Assembly (NCBI GenBank): GCA_964625775.1
Contig: CAZVEH010000029.1
Coordinates: forward strand, 1 to 30,995
Direction: 5' to 3'
Source: GCA-2786165 sp964625775
GTDB lineage: Bacteria; Pseudomonadota; Gammaproteobacteria; Legionellales; Legionellaceae
DNA length: 30,995 nucleotides
In this document: positions 21,273-30,943 of the stretch, one piece after another
Layout of the letters: the number at the start of each line of letters is the position of its first letter
Position numbering within the stretch: the stretch's first letter is position 1
Program-made: the position numbers and the translations under genes
The notes under the pieces: model-generated
What the model was told of the DNA's origin: nothing
The model's database searches: none
What the model saw: the letters and a program-made list of their open reading frames with translations, nothing else

Positions 21273-23705
21273 CTATTTGATCAGCGTTCTAATATTTTTA
21301 GAAGTATCATCTAAGACTTTCAAAGCCATCAGATATAATTGTTCTAAAAGTTTTTTATGTCCGGCTTTATGGTATCGTTCTAGATATTGGCAAGTAATAG
21401 CAGCGCGGGTAAGACCGACATTGAGAAAACCACCTTTCAATTTATGGGAAATTTTGGCGACTCTTGCCCAGTCTTTAGTTTCATGTGCTGTTTTGAGAAG
21501 TGGCAGTTCTTCTGCAATGATGCTCAAAGTGAGTTTTAACATGTCCATGAGTAATTTACTGTTATCTCCTATGACTTTTTTAGCGCTTTCTGAATCAAAT
21601 ATCAACAGATTATCAGTTAAAAATAATTCAGCTTCTGTATTAGGTAAATCAACGCCAAGAGCACTTATCTTGGTACTATCCTTTGATGTAGGAGCATTTG
21701 TTTGATTAGGTGACATGGTGTATTTGTAATCAAATAATGAGAATTTAGCGCATATTTCAGATAGTGTTTCGATTTTAATTGGTTTGATATATACATCGTT
21801 GATGCCAGCATTCAAGCATTCCTCTCGAATTTTACCTTCGGCATGCCCTGTAATAGCAACAATAGGAATAGGTGTTTTATTTTGTTCCTTTTCATATTGG
21901 CGGAGTTGTTGCGCGAACTCGATACCTGAAATTCCTGGAAGGCCTATATCAGAGAGAATGAGGTCGAATTGTTCGGTTCTAGCAAGTTCAAGGCCTGCTT
22001 CTCCATCACTAACTACGGTTGGGAGGCACTTAGCGGCAGTTACAAGGGTTTGTGTAACCATTCGCGCAACGTCGTTATCTTCAATGATGAGTATCTGCGG
22101 AGCATTTGGTATTATGACGTCCGATATGGGATATGTGGTTGGTATAATATCCTGAACGGGCGTTATAATCGGCGGCTCTTCTGAGCGCTCAATCAAATAA
22201 GCCTGTGTGATATTTTGTGGGATGGCTTTTTTATCAAGTATTTTGAGCGTTAGTGTAAAAGAAAACTTTGATCCCTCGTTGAGTTTACTTTCTACAAAAA
22301 CTTTTCCACCCAACAGCTCTATATAAGTTTTAACGATGTGTAAACCTAGGCCATGTCCTTTGTCCAGACCTTTATAAGAAGGTGTTATTTTATAAAATAA
22401 CTCGAATACTTTATCTAAAGATTTTTCTGGAATACCCATACCAGTATCACTGATTTCAAATAAGAGTTGAGCGGTATTGGTACTTTTTTTAAGTAATTTT
22501 ATATTAATACAAACATTACCTTGTTTCGTAAATTTAATCGCATTGCCAACCAAATTTAATATAATATGATGGATCTTTTTATGATCGCCCAAAAGAATGG
22601 AGGGGACTTGCTCATCAATAGTCTTTAGTAGTTCAATATTTTTAAGATCCACAGAAGATTTTTCTAAATCAATGATTGTTTGTACCAAATGAGGTAAATC
22701 AAAGGCCTCTTCATGAATATCTTCAACAGTGATATTATCTAACGATACAACGTCAAGAATTTCATTGAGCATGTTTAAGAGTTCATCCGAGCTTTTAACC
22801 ATGTCGTGGATCATAGCTCGGTGCTTGGGGTTCTCAATTTCCTGTTCGACTATACCACCTAGTCCAACGACTCCTGATAAAGGAGTTCGAATGTCATGAC
22901 TCATGTTGGCAATAAATTCGGTTTTGGCGTGGCTAGCGGACTCGGCAGATTCCTTCGCTATTTTAAGATCTTCTTCTAATTTTTTACGCTCAGTAATGTC
23001 AACAGAAATTCCCAAAATACCAATAATTTCGGCCGAAGAGTTATATAGTGCTGTTTTACTAGTTAACATTGTTCGAAATCCACCTTCATAAGGGATAGTA
23101 TCTTCAACAGTATTCTTTTTTCCGTTTTGAATAACTATTTCATCAAGGTTTTTAAGAAAATTTACTCTATCCTTAGACCATCCGAAGTCCCTATCAGTTT
23201 TACCCACAATGTCTGAGGGAGATTTAAGATGAAGATATTCTGATACAGGTTTGTTACATCCTTGGTATACGAAGTTTTTATCTTTCCAATATACATACTG
23301 AGGTAAATTTTCAATGATACTTTGTAAGTACATTTGGTTTGTTAAGTAGGATTTTTTATAATTTAAAAGCTCTGTAATATCCTTTCCAATAAGTATGTAG
23401 ACGCGCCTATTGTCGTTGAGAGTATTAATGACTTTAATTTTTATAATGGTTTCAGTGTTTGTTTTTATAGATACTTCTAGCGATTGAGGGAGTCTCTTAA
23501 TATTATCAAGATTGAATGAAAGCTGAGTTTTATGAGCGCTACATATATCAAAAAAATTTGAATCTATGGTCTCTGAACGAGTAATGTTACATATAGATTC
23601 AACATTATAATTTAAATCTAAAGCTATGCCAGAGTCTGATATAACAAGGAAAAAATCTTCATGACTTTCTAAAAATGCCTTATACAAAGAATCGGACAGG
23701 TTCAT
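21273..23705 (-). CDS. Cytosolic hybrid sensor histidine kinase (PAS-PAS-HisKA-HATPase-REC-HPt)
   Basis: 810 residues. A complete internal phosphorelay in one protein. Two PAS-type sensor domains (~10-112 and ~125-240, the second ending GISVDITERKKLEEDL) are followed by a dimerisation/phosphoacceptor domain with H270 in FIANMSHDIRTPLSG. The ATPase domain has N388 in NLVGNAIKF, DTGMGIP (420-426) and GHGLGLHI (450-457). The receiver domain has D586 in LILSDIGLPG and the KPI lysine (641). The C-terminal HPt domain has H754 in ISHKLKGG. No membrane helix is present, so it senses a cytoplasmic signal. No partner response regulator with an output domain is in the window. It follows the NRPS-PKS gene by 53 bases on the same strand; its own ribosome site is poor. 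Confidence 0.93.
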   Translation of the reverse strand: MNLSDSLYKAFLESHEDFFLVISDSGIALDLNYNVESICNITRSETIDSNFFDICSAHKTQLSFNLDNIKRLPQSLEVSIKTNTETIIKIKVINTLNDNRRVYILIGKDITELLNYKKSYLTNQMYLQSIIENLPQYVYWKDKNFVYQGCNKPVSEYLHLKSPSDIVGKTDRDFGWSKDRVNFLKNLDEIVIQNGKKNTVEDTIPYEGGFRTMLTSKTALYNSSAEIIGILGISVDITERKKLEEDLKIAKESAESASHAKTEFIANMSHDIRTPLSGVVGLGGIVEQEIENPKHRAMIHDMVKSSDELLNMLNEILDVVSLDNITVEDIHEEAFDLPHLVQTIIDLEKSSVDLKNIELLKTIDEQVPSILLGDHKKIHHIILNLVGNAIKFTKQGNVCINIKLLKKSTNTAQLLFEISDTGMGIPEKSLDKVFELFYKITPSYKGLDKGHGLGLHIVKTYIELLGGKVFVESKLNEGSKFSFTLTLKILDKKAIPQNITQAYLIERSEEPPIITPVQDIIPTTYPISDVIIPNAPQILIIEDNDVARMVTQTLVTAAKCLPTVVSDGEAGLELARTEQFDLILSDIGLPGISGIEFAQQLRQYEKEQNKTPIPIVAITGHAEGKIREECLNAGINDVYIKPIKIETLSEICAKFSLFDYKYTMSPNQTNAPTSKDSTKISALGVDLPNTEAELFLTDNLLIFDSESAKKVIGDNSKLLMDMLKLTLSIIAEELPLLKTAHETKDWARVAKISHKLKGGFLNVGLTRAAITCQYLERYHKAGHKKLLEQLYLMALKVLDDTSKNIRTLIK

Positions 23706-23758
23706 TTTAAAAAGCCATATAAAAAATTATTCGGGATATTATATGTTTAGTATAGTGG

Positions 23759-26700
23759 TTATTTTAAAATATTCCTTATTTCATTGTTAATAAGGCGTAT
23801 TATAGTGGATGAGTTTTTTTTATTCATTATGCTCTCATGATCGGAGTCGATTGAATGTATAACTATCTCTTCGTCATTATATTTATCCCAGCCATTATTT
23901 GGACTATTAATTTGTTTATACGCATCGAATAGCACTGATGCTTTAAAAAGGTGCATTTTTTGATTTATTTTACTAAACGTGTGTTTCAATAATAACTGTT
24001 CTCTCTTCCAGGCCAAATTTATCATTTGTTTTGGCATGTTTTGGTGATGTTTTTTGAAATGCTCCTTAAAATAATCTTCTTGTTGAAATGGAGGGTAATT
24101 GGCCCAGCTATCAATCATTGCTAGCAATGCGATGGTTTCTCCTTCCGTGGAAAGCATGTTTGCTATTTCATGAAAAACGCATCCACCAAATGAATATCCC
24201 ATTAAGTAATAGGGTCCTTGTGGTTGAACTTTTTTTATTTCAGATAAATAATCTTGAGCCATTTCAAATAAATTATCGTACATTATAGTGCCATTTTCGA
24301 TACTTGGATCTTGTAGTCCGTAAACAGAAATAGGCAAAGTTTCATTTTGTATAAATGAATGAAAACAATTTATAAGACCGCTTATCGGATGACATAAAAA
24401 TAAAGATAAATGATTTTTTTCATTGGTGTTTAAAGGGATTAAAATTGAAGATTTATCTGTTTTTGTTGGCTTTGTGCTTAATATTGTACCTAACTTTTTT
24501 ATTGTTGAAGTATTATAAATTTGGGTCATAGGTAAACTTGTCTGAAAAACGCTATTAATTTTTTCAATTAAACTCAACGCTTTGAGTGAGTGACCTCCCA
24601 GAGAGAAAAAGTCATCATCAATCCCCAGGTTGCTAATTCCTAGTGATTGTTGCCATATTTCTACTAGTTTAGACTCTATTTTATTATTTGGAGGATAATA
24701 TTTTGTTGTAATAGGTAAGCTATCTCTAATAATCGTAGACTGCGCGGCTGAATCAATCTTAGTTTTTTGTTGATTAAGATCTGTTTTGGATATAATTACG
24801 TTAGACTCATTGGCGCGCAGCATATCTAAGAATACTCTTTGTCCTTGCTGAGTAGAAATATTATTGTCTTGGCCAAGAAAGTTTGTTTTTCCGTCTTTTT
24901 GCGCATTAACCGCCATTCCAATTTCTTGCCATGTATTCCAGTTTATAGTAGACACAAAATTAGCAAAAGATAGTAAATCACTTGCTGCAAATGAATCTAG
25001 ACAAGAATTGGCAGCGGCGTAGTCAACTAAACCGATACCTCCTAATAAGGTAGCTAAAGATGATTTTAAAACTACAAAATCGAGACGTGTATTCTTTAGT
25101 GCAGCTATAAGATTATACGTACCTAGGAGCTTAGGCGCTAAAACTTGTTCTGCAGATGATTTTGATTTTAATTGTGTCAGTTCAGAGTTTAAGAGACCTG
25201 CAGCGTGAATTAATCCATCTATTTTGCTAAATTTTTTAATAGATTGCTCAATTAGGGTTTGAAGAGTCGTAAAATCTGTGATATCAACTTGATGTAAATA
25301 GTATTGTGCGCCCAGATCCTTCAGTTTTTTCAATTGTTGAATTTGTATATAATATTTATGGTTTTCGCTTGTCAATATAGGTTTCCATTCAGATTTTGAT
25401 GGGAAAGCACTGCGTGAGAGTAAAATAAACTTAGGATTTTTGACGGCTTTAGCGATAGCTTCACAACAACTTAATGCTATGCCCCCGAGTCCGCCAGTAA
25501 ATAAGTACACACCATTATCTTTTAGGCGATTTGTTTTTCTTTGCATTTCGTTTATGGGTGCATACATTAGATCCCACAAATAATTGTTTCTGAATGCATT
25601 CATATAAGTTTCATACCAATCGTCTTTGGTACAGAAATGAACAATATAATTGCATAATGCGGTATCACTGTAGAGTTTTTCTGCCAAGCTGACATCGATT
25701 AGCTTGATTTTCAAATTATCATATTCTTGCATGATAACTCGAGACGCTCCTATCAGTGCCGCATTGATAGGATTCATTTTTTCTGTTCCTAAGATCATCT
25801 GAGTGTCGTTGGTTATTAGAGTGATTTTTCCGTGAATATCACTACTAAATGTATCGTTGTAGGCCTGGGTTAGGTAGAGCAGGCTATAAAATCCTAGTGT
25901 GAGTTGTTTATCTACTTCCTGTGGTTCTAATGGCATGGATCCTGAGTTAGAACAACTAGCCGCGTGTATTATAATAGGGTTTTTGACGGTATTTTTAATT
26001 GTTGTCAGAAGTTGCAAATAGTGCTCTTTTCTGGAGGGATCAATTGTAAAGTTTGTGTTTTCTTCTCTGTAACTTTTGCTAAATTCAATGGTTATTGGAT
26101 AAATATTGTTTTGCTTTAATATAGAAATTATTTGATCAGCAATACCTGTGGTGTCTTTGAAGATAATCCAATTGTATGAGTTGTTGCCAAATTTTAATGG
26201 GTTAGCGAAGCGTGTCTTGCTATAATTTTCTTGCCGTGACCAAATAGGTTTGTACTGCCTTACCTCATTAGAAGACAGAAATTTATTATCTGCTTCAACC
26301 CAATAGCTCTGTTTTTGAAAGGGATAGGTAGGAATTGAAATATGTTTTTGAGAGTTTCCAGAGGCTATTTTTTCCCAATGAATTCTAATGCCAGCTTGCC
26401 ATATTTTTCCAAGAGCAGTAAGAAACAGACTGTAATCATTGGTTTTTTGGTGATGGCTGGGTAGGGTATGAATGATATCAGGTGTCGAAGTCATTTTTCT
26501 TGATATATTCTTCACAAAAGAACCAAGGCTATTGCCAGGACCAATTTCAATAAAAATAGAGTTCTGTTCTGGTAAAAGCAATTTTATCCCATCATAAAAT
26601 TTAACGGTTTGTCTCATTTGTGAATACCAATACTCTTCGTCTATAGCTTCTTGCGCAGATAACCAATCCCCGGTTAAATTTGATACAATAGGGATGGTAG

Positions 26701-29700
26701 GTGCTTGTAGGGGTATGTTTGAAAATATTTCTTTAAATGAAGGTTTTGTTTTTTCCATCAAATGACTATGAAAAGCATGCTGAGTTTTAAGACTTTTGTG
26801 TGAATATTGATGGTTGCATAAGTAGTCTTTGAGTATTTTTATTTCTTCCATTGTGCCGGAAAAAATATAATTGTTTTGTGTGTTATGCAATGCAAGCTCA
26901 ACATTAGAGATTGTTAAAAAATTGTGTGCATCCTCCTTTTCGCATTCGATGGCCAGCATTTCTCCGCGAGGAGTGTTTTGCATTAAAAGAGCGCGCTCAC
27001 AAATTAAGGCAATACCATTCTCAAAAGAGAAAATCCCAGCGATACACGCAGCAACATATTCACCCAAGCTATGACCTATCATAGAGGTTGGCTTTACTCC
27101 CATCTCTATTAACGTTTTAGCGAGGGCATACTCTATGATAAATAGTGCAGGTTGTGTAAATTGGGTTAGATACAGCCTGGAATCGGTGGGATTGTTAATA
27201 ATCTCTGCTAAATCACAGTCAATATAGTTTTTTGCGTGTAGAAATCCTTGCCTGATTATTTTCTCAAAAATGGGACAATTTTTAATTAATTCCTGTGCCA
27301 TCCCGTAATATTGAGTCCCTTGACCAGGAAACATGAAAATGATGTTATGAGGTGTATGCTCATCACAAATTTTAATGTTTTCTTCTCTCAAGTTTGTGAT
27401 AACTTCGGTTAAATTTCTCCCTGTTCCAAAGGTTCGCCAAGAAAAATCTTCTCTGCCATGTTGCAGGGTATAAATTAAATCAGAAAAATTAGTTGAGTTA
27501 TTGGCCGATTGTTCCAAATTCTCTAAATCTCTAATCTTTTCTTCAAGAGCTTTCTGTGTTTTCGCTGACATTATTGCTAATTGCTCTTTGGATTCATCTA
27601 GACGGTCGTTCATTAAATTAGATTCGATAAATTCGCCAATGATCATATGCGCATTAGTGCCACCAAATCCAAAAGAACTAATACACGCGTTTTTTTCTTT
27701 TACATTTGGCCAATTAGCAAGCTCTTTATTGACGTAAAAAGGTGTTTTTTCTAATTTTATGTTTGGATTAGGAGCATCAAAGTTTATTAATGGTGGTATT
27801 TTTTTATAATGTAAGGCAAGCGTAGTTTTGATTAGGCCTGCAATTCCTGCTGCAACATCAGTATGACCAATGTTCGCTTTACAAGAGCCGATAAGGCAAA
27901 ATTGGTTTTTCTTAGTATATTGCCTATAAACAGAAGCTAGTGCTTCGATTTCTATAACGTCTCCTAAAGCGGTAGCCGTTCCATGAGTTTCAACATAATT
28001 AATATCTTCTGGATTTAAAGCGGCCTGATTAAGAGCCTCTTGAATGCAAGTCATTTGTCCTTGTGTACTTGGAGCGGTGAATCCCAGTTTTTCAGAGCCG
28101 TCATTGTTTATGCCGCAACTTTTAATAACGGCATAAACAGTATCATTATCGCGCAGTGCATCTTCTAAGCGCTTAAGAATAACAACCCCGCCACCATCAG
28201 AGAAAACTGTCCCATTAGCACTTTTAGAAAATGGCCTACAATGACCGTCCTGAGATAAAATGCTGTTTTTCTGATAGTGATATCCTGATTTTATGGGCGT
28301 AGAGATATGAATTGCGCCAGCAATAGCTACGTCGCAATTGTTGAGAATCAGATCTTGGCATGCATGGTCAACTGTGACCAGACCAGTTGAGCAAGCTGTA
28401 TTGATATTAAGGCTTCTTCCTTTTAAATTTAATCTATAAGAAATTTGAGTGCTTAACATGCCTATGCTGGTGGCAATTCTTTCTTGAAAATAATCAGCTT
28501 CTTTTGCAAGGCTATTATTTCTTAAGATATTTCTTAATAAGTAGGTGCTATCTGCCATACCTGCAAATACACTTACTTTTTTATCAGGATTCTTGTTAGG
28601 GGCAAAGCCTGCATGCTCAAGTGCGTCCCATACGCATTCTAAAAATATTCTGTGTTGTGGATCAGTGATCTTCGCATCATAAGGATTAAATCCAAAAAAA
28701 TGAGCATCAAACATATCAGCATTAGAAATAATCCCTTTTACAGGAATAAAGCTGTCATCAAGGACTTTGGGGTTATTATTTAAAGATTGTAAATATTCCT
28801 TTTCAAATGTATCCAGACATTCTTTACCATGACAGAGATTTTCCCAGAATTCTTCTAAGGAATTCGCCTTTGGAAACCTGCATGACATACCAACAATTGC
28901 GATATTATACGGACTAACAGTACTGTTTTTTTGTTTATTTAAAGGCGCTATATTTCCTTGTAAATACTGACTTAGCTTGTGTATGGTAGGATGCGACAAG
29001 ATATCGGAAATCTGTAATGCAGAGCTTAGTTTTTTATTTATGACGGAGCAGGCCTCTGTTAGCAGAAGCGAATTTGCTCCTAAATCGAATAAATTAATAT
29101 ATGGATCTATTGTTTTGATATTCAAGAGACTCTTCCATATGTCTTTAATTGCATTTTCGATGATGTTATCTGATAAAATGTCACGATGATAAGAAAGCTC
29201 TGTATGTGGGATATGAGATAAGTTGTTTTTATCAACTTTACCCGCTAGAGTTAAGGGCATTTCGTCAATTTTTATATACTTTGTTGGTATCATATAGCTT
29301 GGAAGTTTCTTGCTTAGAAACGCTGTGATCTTCTCTGGATGTAAGATTGTTTTTTTTGACGTTGGAACGAGGTAGGCCGCTAAAATTTTATGAGCTCCGC
29401 CGCCAATTTCAACACTGACAGAAGCCATAGAAATTTTAGAGTACTGTGATAGTTGTTCTTCAATTTCCTGAAGATGAATACGAAACCCACCAATTTTTAC
29501 TTGATCGTCTGTTCTTTCAAGCCAAAGCAATTCTCCATTTGGCAATTTGCGTACTATATCACCTGTTTTATATATCTTCTGATAGGGTGCCTTGCTATCA
29601 AATGGGTTACTTAGAAATTTCGAATTATTTAGATTGCTTTTATGATATCCGAGTGCAATATTGATCCCACTCACATAAAGCTCGCCTTTGTTAACTTGCT

Positions 29701-30736
29701 TTAATTCTTCATTCAAAACATATAGTTTTATATTTTTTATAGCTGTTCCTATGCTAGATAAATCAACATCATCAATATTTTTATCAGTTATGATTTGTCT
29801 GCAAACATATGCAGTAGTTTCGGTAGGACCATAACCATTGATTAAACAAATTGAAAGCTTATTTTTTATTCGAAATTTTATAAAATTTTTAACAATATTT
29901 TTATTAACTTGTTCTCCACCAAACATAAGTCTGTCAATAATATCGAATGTTTCAGGATATGACTTTGTTATTTGATGGAAATAACTGGTTGGGAAAAAAG
30001 AAATTTTCACATGGTTTTTTTCAAGTTCTTGTTTTAGCTTTTTATGATCTCCTCTTATATCTATAGGAATAATCACCAATTTCGCGCCGTTTAAAAGAGC
30101 GCTCCAAATTTCAAACGTACTTCCATCAAAAGCCAAGTTATTAAATTGCGAAAAACTATCTTTGGAAGTAACTTTCAAAGTATTTTCTATTGTTGTTACA
30201 TTTATAATGGCCTGATGTGGAACAAGAACACCTTTGGGTTTTCCTGTAGATCCCGAAGTATATAGCAGATATAACGGTGAAGTAGCAGACGCAGTCAGTT
30301 TAGGATTATTGTAATCATTGCTTATAGATTCTAGGTATATGTTATTGATTAGAAAGATTTGCGTCTTTGATTGACTTGTTTTAGCTTGATACCGTTCGTC
30401 CGTTATAACGAATTTAGGCTCAGCGTCTTTTAGAATATCTGAAATTCGCTTATCTGGTGCCAAAACATCTAATGGTAAATAGATGGCACCTGCTTTTATA
30501 ATCGCTAGCATGGATATAATAAAATCTGTACTTGGTTCTAACAAAATCCCTACAAAATCGTTTGATTGCACTCCTCTTTTTTGGAGTAGAAGAGCGATTT
30601 GATTCGATTTTTCATTGAGCTTCTTATAAGTATATTCAATATTGTTATATACAACAGCTACATTATCTGAGAGATTTTTTGCATGCGATTCTAATATTTC
30701 GGTTACGGCACAACTGTATTTTTTATGTTTAGACAT
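23759..30736 (-). CDS. Monomodular NRPS-PKS hybrid synthetase, A-PCP-KS-AT-KR-ACP-TE
   Basis: 2325 residues. Adenylation domain (~10-510): YTSGSTGKPKG (159-169), GYGPTET (301-307), TGD (391-393), catalytic K500. Peptidyl carrier: S556 in LGANS. Ketosynthase (~612-1040): C782 in TACSTG, H918 in ETHGTA, H958 in NIGH. Acyltransferase (~1132-1440): FPGQGTQ, S1223 in GHSLGEY, and HAFH (1320-1323), which points to malonyl-CoA. Ketoreductase (~1500-1940, with its structural half first): TGGLGG (1747-1752), S1893, Y1906 and N1910. Acyl carrier: S2050 in LGGHS. Thioesterase: S2182 in GYSFGG, D2209, H2300. No condensation, epimerase, methyltransferase, dehydratase or enoylreductase domain. Predicted: one amino acid plus one malonyl unit, ketone reduced, then released. 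AAAGG precedes the ATG by eight bases. More AT-rich than the housekeeping genes, suggesting acquisition. Confidence 0.96.
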   Translation of the reverse strand: MSKHKKYSCAVTEILESHAKNLSDNVAVVYNNIEYTYKKLNEKSNQIALLLQKRGVQSNDFVGILLEPSTDFIISMLAIIKAGAIYLPLDVLAPDKRISDILKDAEPKFVITDERYQAKTSQSKTQIFLINNIYLESISNDYNNPKLTASATSPLYLLYTSGSTGKPKGVLVPHQAIINVTTIENTLKVTSKDSFSQFNNLAFDGSTFEIWSALLNGAKLVIIPIDIRGDHKKLKQELEKNHVKISFFPTSYFHQITKSYPETFDIIDRLMFGGEQVNKNIVKNFIKFRIKNKLSICLINGYGPTETTAYVCRQIITDKNIDDVDLSSIGTAIKNIKLYVLNEELKQVNKGELYVSGINIALGYHKSNLNNSKFLSNPFDSKAPYQKIYKTGDIVRKLPNGELLWLERTDDQVKIGGFRIHLQEIEEQLSQYSKISMASVSVEIGGGAHKILAAYLVPTSKKTILHPEKITAFLSKKLPSYMIPTKYIKIDEMPLTLAGKVDKNNLSHIPHTELSYHRDILSDNIIENAIKDIWKSLLNIKTIDPYINLFDLGANSLLLTEACSVINKKLSSALQISDILSHPTIHKLSQYLQGNIAPLNKQKNSTVSPYNIAIVGMSCRFPKANSLEEFWENLCHGKECLDTFEKEYLQSLNNNPKVLDDSFIPVKGIISNADMFDAHFFGFNPYDAKITDPQHRIFLECVWDALEHAGFAPNKNPDKKVSVFAGMADSTYLLRNILRNNSLAKEADYFQERIATSIGMLSTQISYRLNLKGRSLNINTACSTGLVTVDHACQDLILNNCDVAIAGAIHISTPIKSGYHYQKNSILSQDGHCRPFSKSANGTVFSDGGGVVILKRLEDALRDNDTVYAVIKSCGINNDGSEKLGFTAPSTQGQMTCIQEALNQAALNPEDINYVETHGTATALGDVIEIEALASVYRQYTKKNQFCLIGSCKANIGHTDVAAGIAGLIKTTLALHYKKIPPLINFDAPNPNIKLEKTPFYVNKELANWPNVKEKNACISSFGFGGTNAHMIIGEFIESNLMNDRLDESKEQLAIMSAKTQKALEEKIRDLENLEQSANNSTNFSDLIYTLQHGREDFSWRTFGTGRNLTEVITNLREENIKICDEHTPHNIIFMFPGQGTQYYGMAQELIKNCPIFEKIIRQGFLHAKNYIDCDLAEIINNPTDSRLYLTQFTQPALFIIEYALAKTLIEMGVKPTSMIGHSLGEYVAACIAGIFSFENGIALICERALLMQNTPRGEMLAIECEKEDAHNFLTISNVELALHNTQNNYIFSGTMEEIKILKDYLCNHQYSHKSLKTQHAFHSHLMEKTKPSFKEIFSNIPLQAPTIPIVSNLTGDWLSAQEAIDEEYWYSQMRQTVKFYDGIKLLLPEQNSIFIEIGPGNSLGSFVKNISRKMTSTPDIIHTLPSHHQKTNDYSLFLTALGKIWQAGIRIHWEKIASGNSQKHISIPTYPFQKQSYWVEADNKFLSSNEVRQYKPIWSRQENYSKTRFANPLKFGNNSYNWIIFKDTTGIADQIISILKQNNIYPITIEFSKSYREENTNFTIDPSRKEHYLQLLTTIKNTVKNPIIIHAASCSNSGSMPLEPQEVDKQLTLGFYSLLYLTQAYNDTFSSDIHGKITLITNDTQMILGTEKMNPINAALIGASRVIMQEYDNLKIKLIDVSLAEKLYSDTALCNYIVHFCTKDDWYETYMNAFRNNYLWDLMYAPINEMQRKTNRLKDNGVYLFTGGLGGIALSCCEAIAKAVKNPKFILLSRSAFPSKSEWKPILTSENHKYYIQIQQLKKLKDLGAQYYLHQVDITDFTTLQTLIEQSIKKFSKIDGLIHAAGLLNSELTQLKSKSSAEQVLAPKLLGTYNLIAALKNTRLDFVVLKSSLATLLGGIGLVDYAAANSCLDSFAASDLLSFANFVSTINWNTWQEIGMAVNAQKDGKTNFLGQDNNISTQQGQRVFLDMLRANESNVIISKTDLNQQKTKIDSAAQSTIIRDSLPITTKYYPPNNKIESKLVEIWQQSLGISNLGIDDDFFSLGGHSLKALSLIEKINSVFQTSLPMTQIYNTSTIKKLGTILSTKPTKTDKSSILIPLNTNEKNHLSLFLCHPISGLINCFHSFIQNETLPISVYGLQDPSIENGTIMYDNLFEMAQDYLSEIKKVQPQGPYYLMGYSFGGCVFHEIANMLSTEGETIALLAMIDSWANYPPFQQEDYFKEHFKKHHQNMPKQMINLAWKREQLLLKHTFSKINQKMHLFKASVLFDAYKQINSPNNGWDKYNDEEIVIHSIDSDHESIMNKKNSSTIIRLINNEIRNILK

Positions 30737-30914
30737 TTGCTTAACCTTTGTCAGATAATGAATTATTTATAAAATTATCACCTTTAATAAACAGCATACT
30801 GAATGAATTTATATTATATGCCATTGAGGTTATGAAATGAGCGAATAATACTAACATAATCAGGTATTGGCAGGCAATTTTGTGTCTTAATCAATCAAAT
30901 ATAGAACAATTATA
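30737..30914 (-). promoter_or_regulatory. Leader and possible promoter of the NRPS-PKS gene
   Basis: No open frame of note. On the minus strand a TATAAT at 30818-30813 lies about 77 bases before the start codon, without a convincing -35. The region is very AT-rich. It ends at the dispersed 29-bp repeat. Confidence 0.35.
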
Positions 30915-30943
30915 GTAACTCCCCACGTCATCCCGAGCGCAGC
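30915..30943 (+). repeat. 29-bp dispersed repeat, right arm of an inverted pair
   Basis: Exact reverse complement of 49-77. Here the core cgtcatcccgagcgcagc continues into gagggatct, the fuller form of this interspersed sequence. The 52 bases after it to the window end show no gene. Confidence 0.8.

Noticed and set aside
49..30943. The inverted 29-bp repeats as ends of a 30-kb transposon
   Set aside because: The core is a common interspersed repeat and the interval is mostly conserved housekeeping genes, with no transposase.
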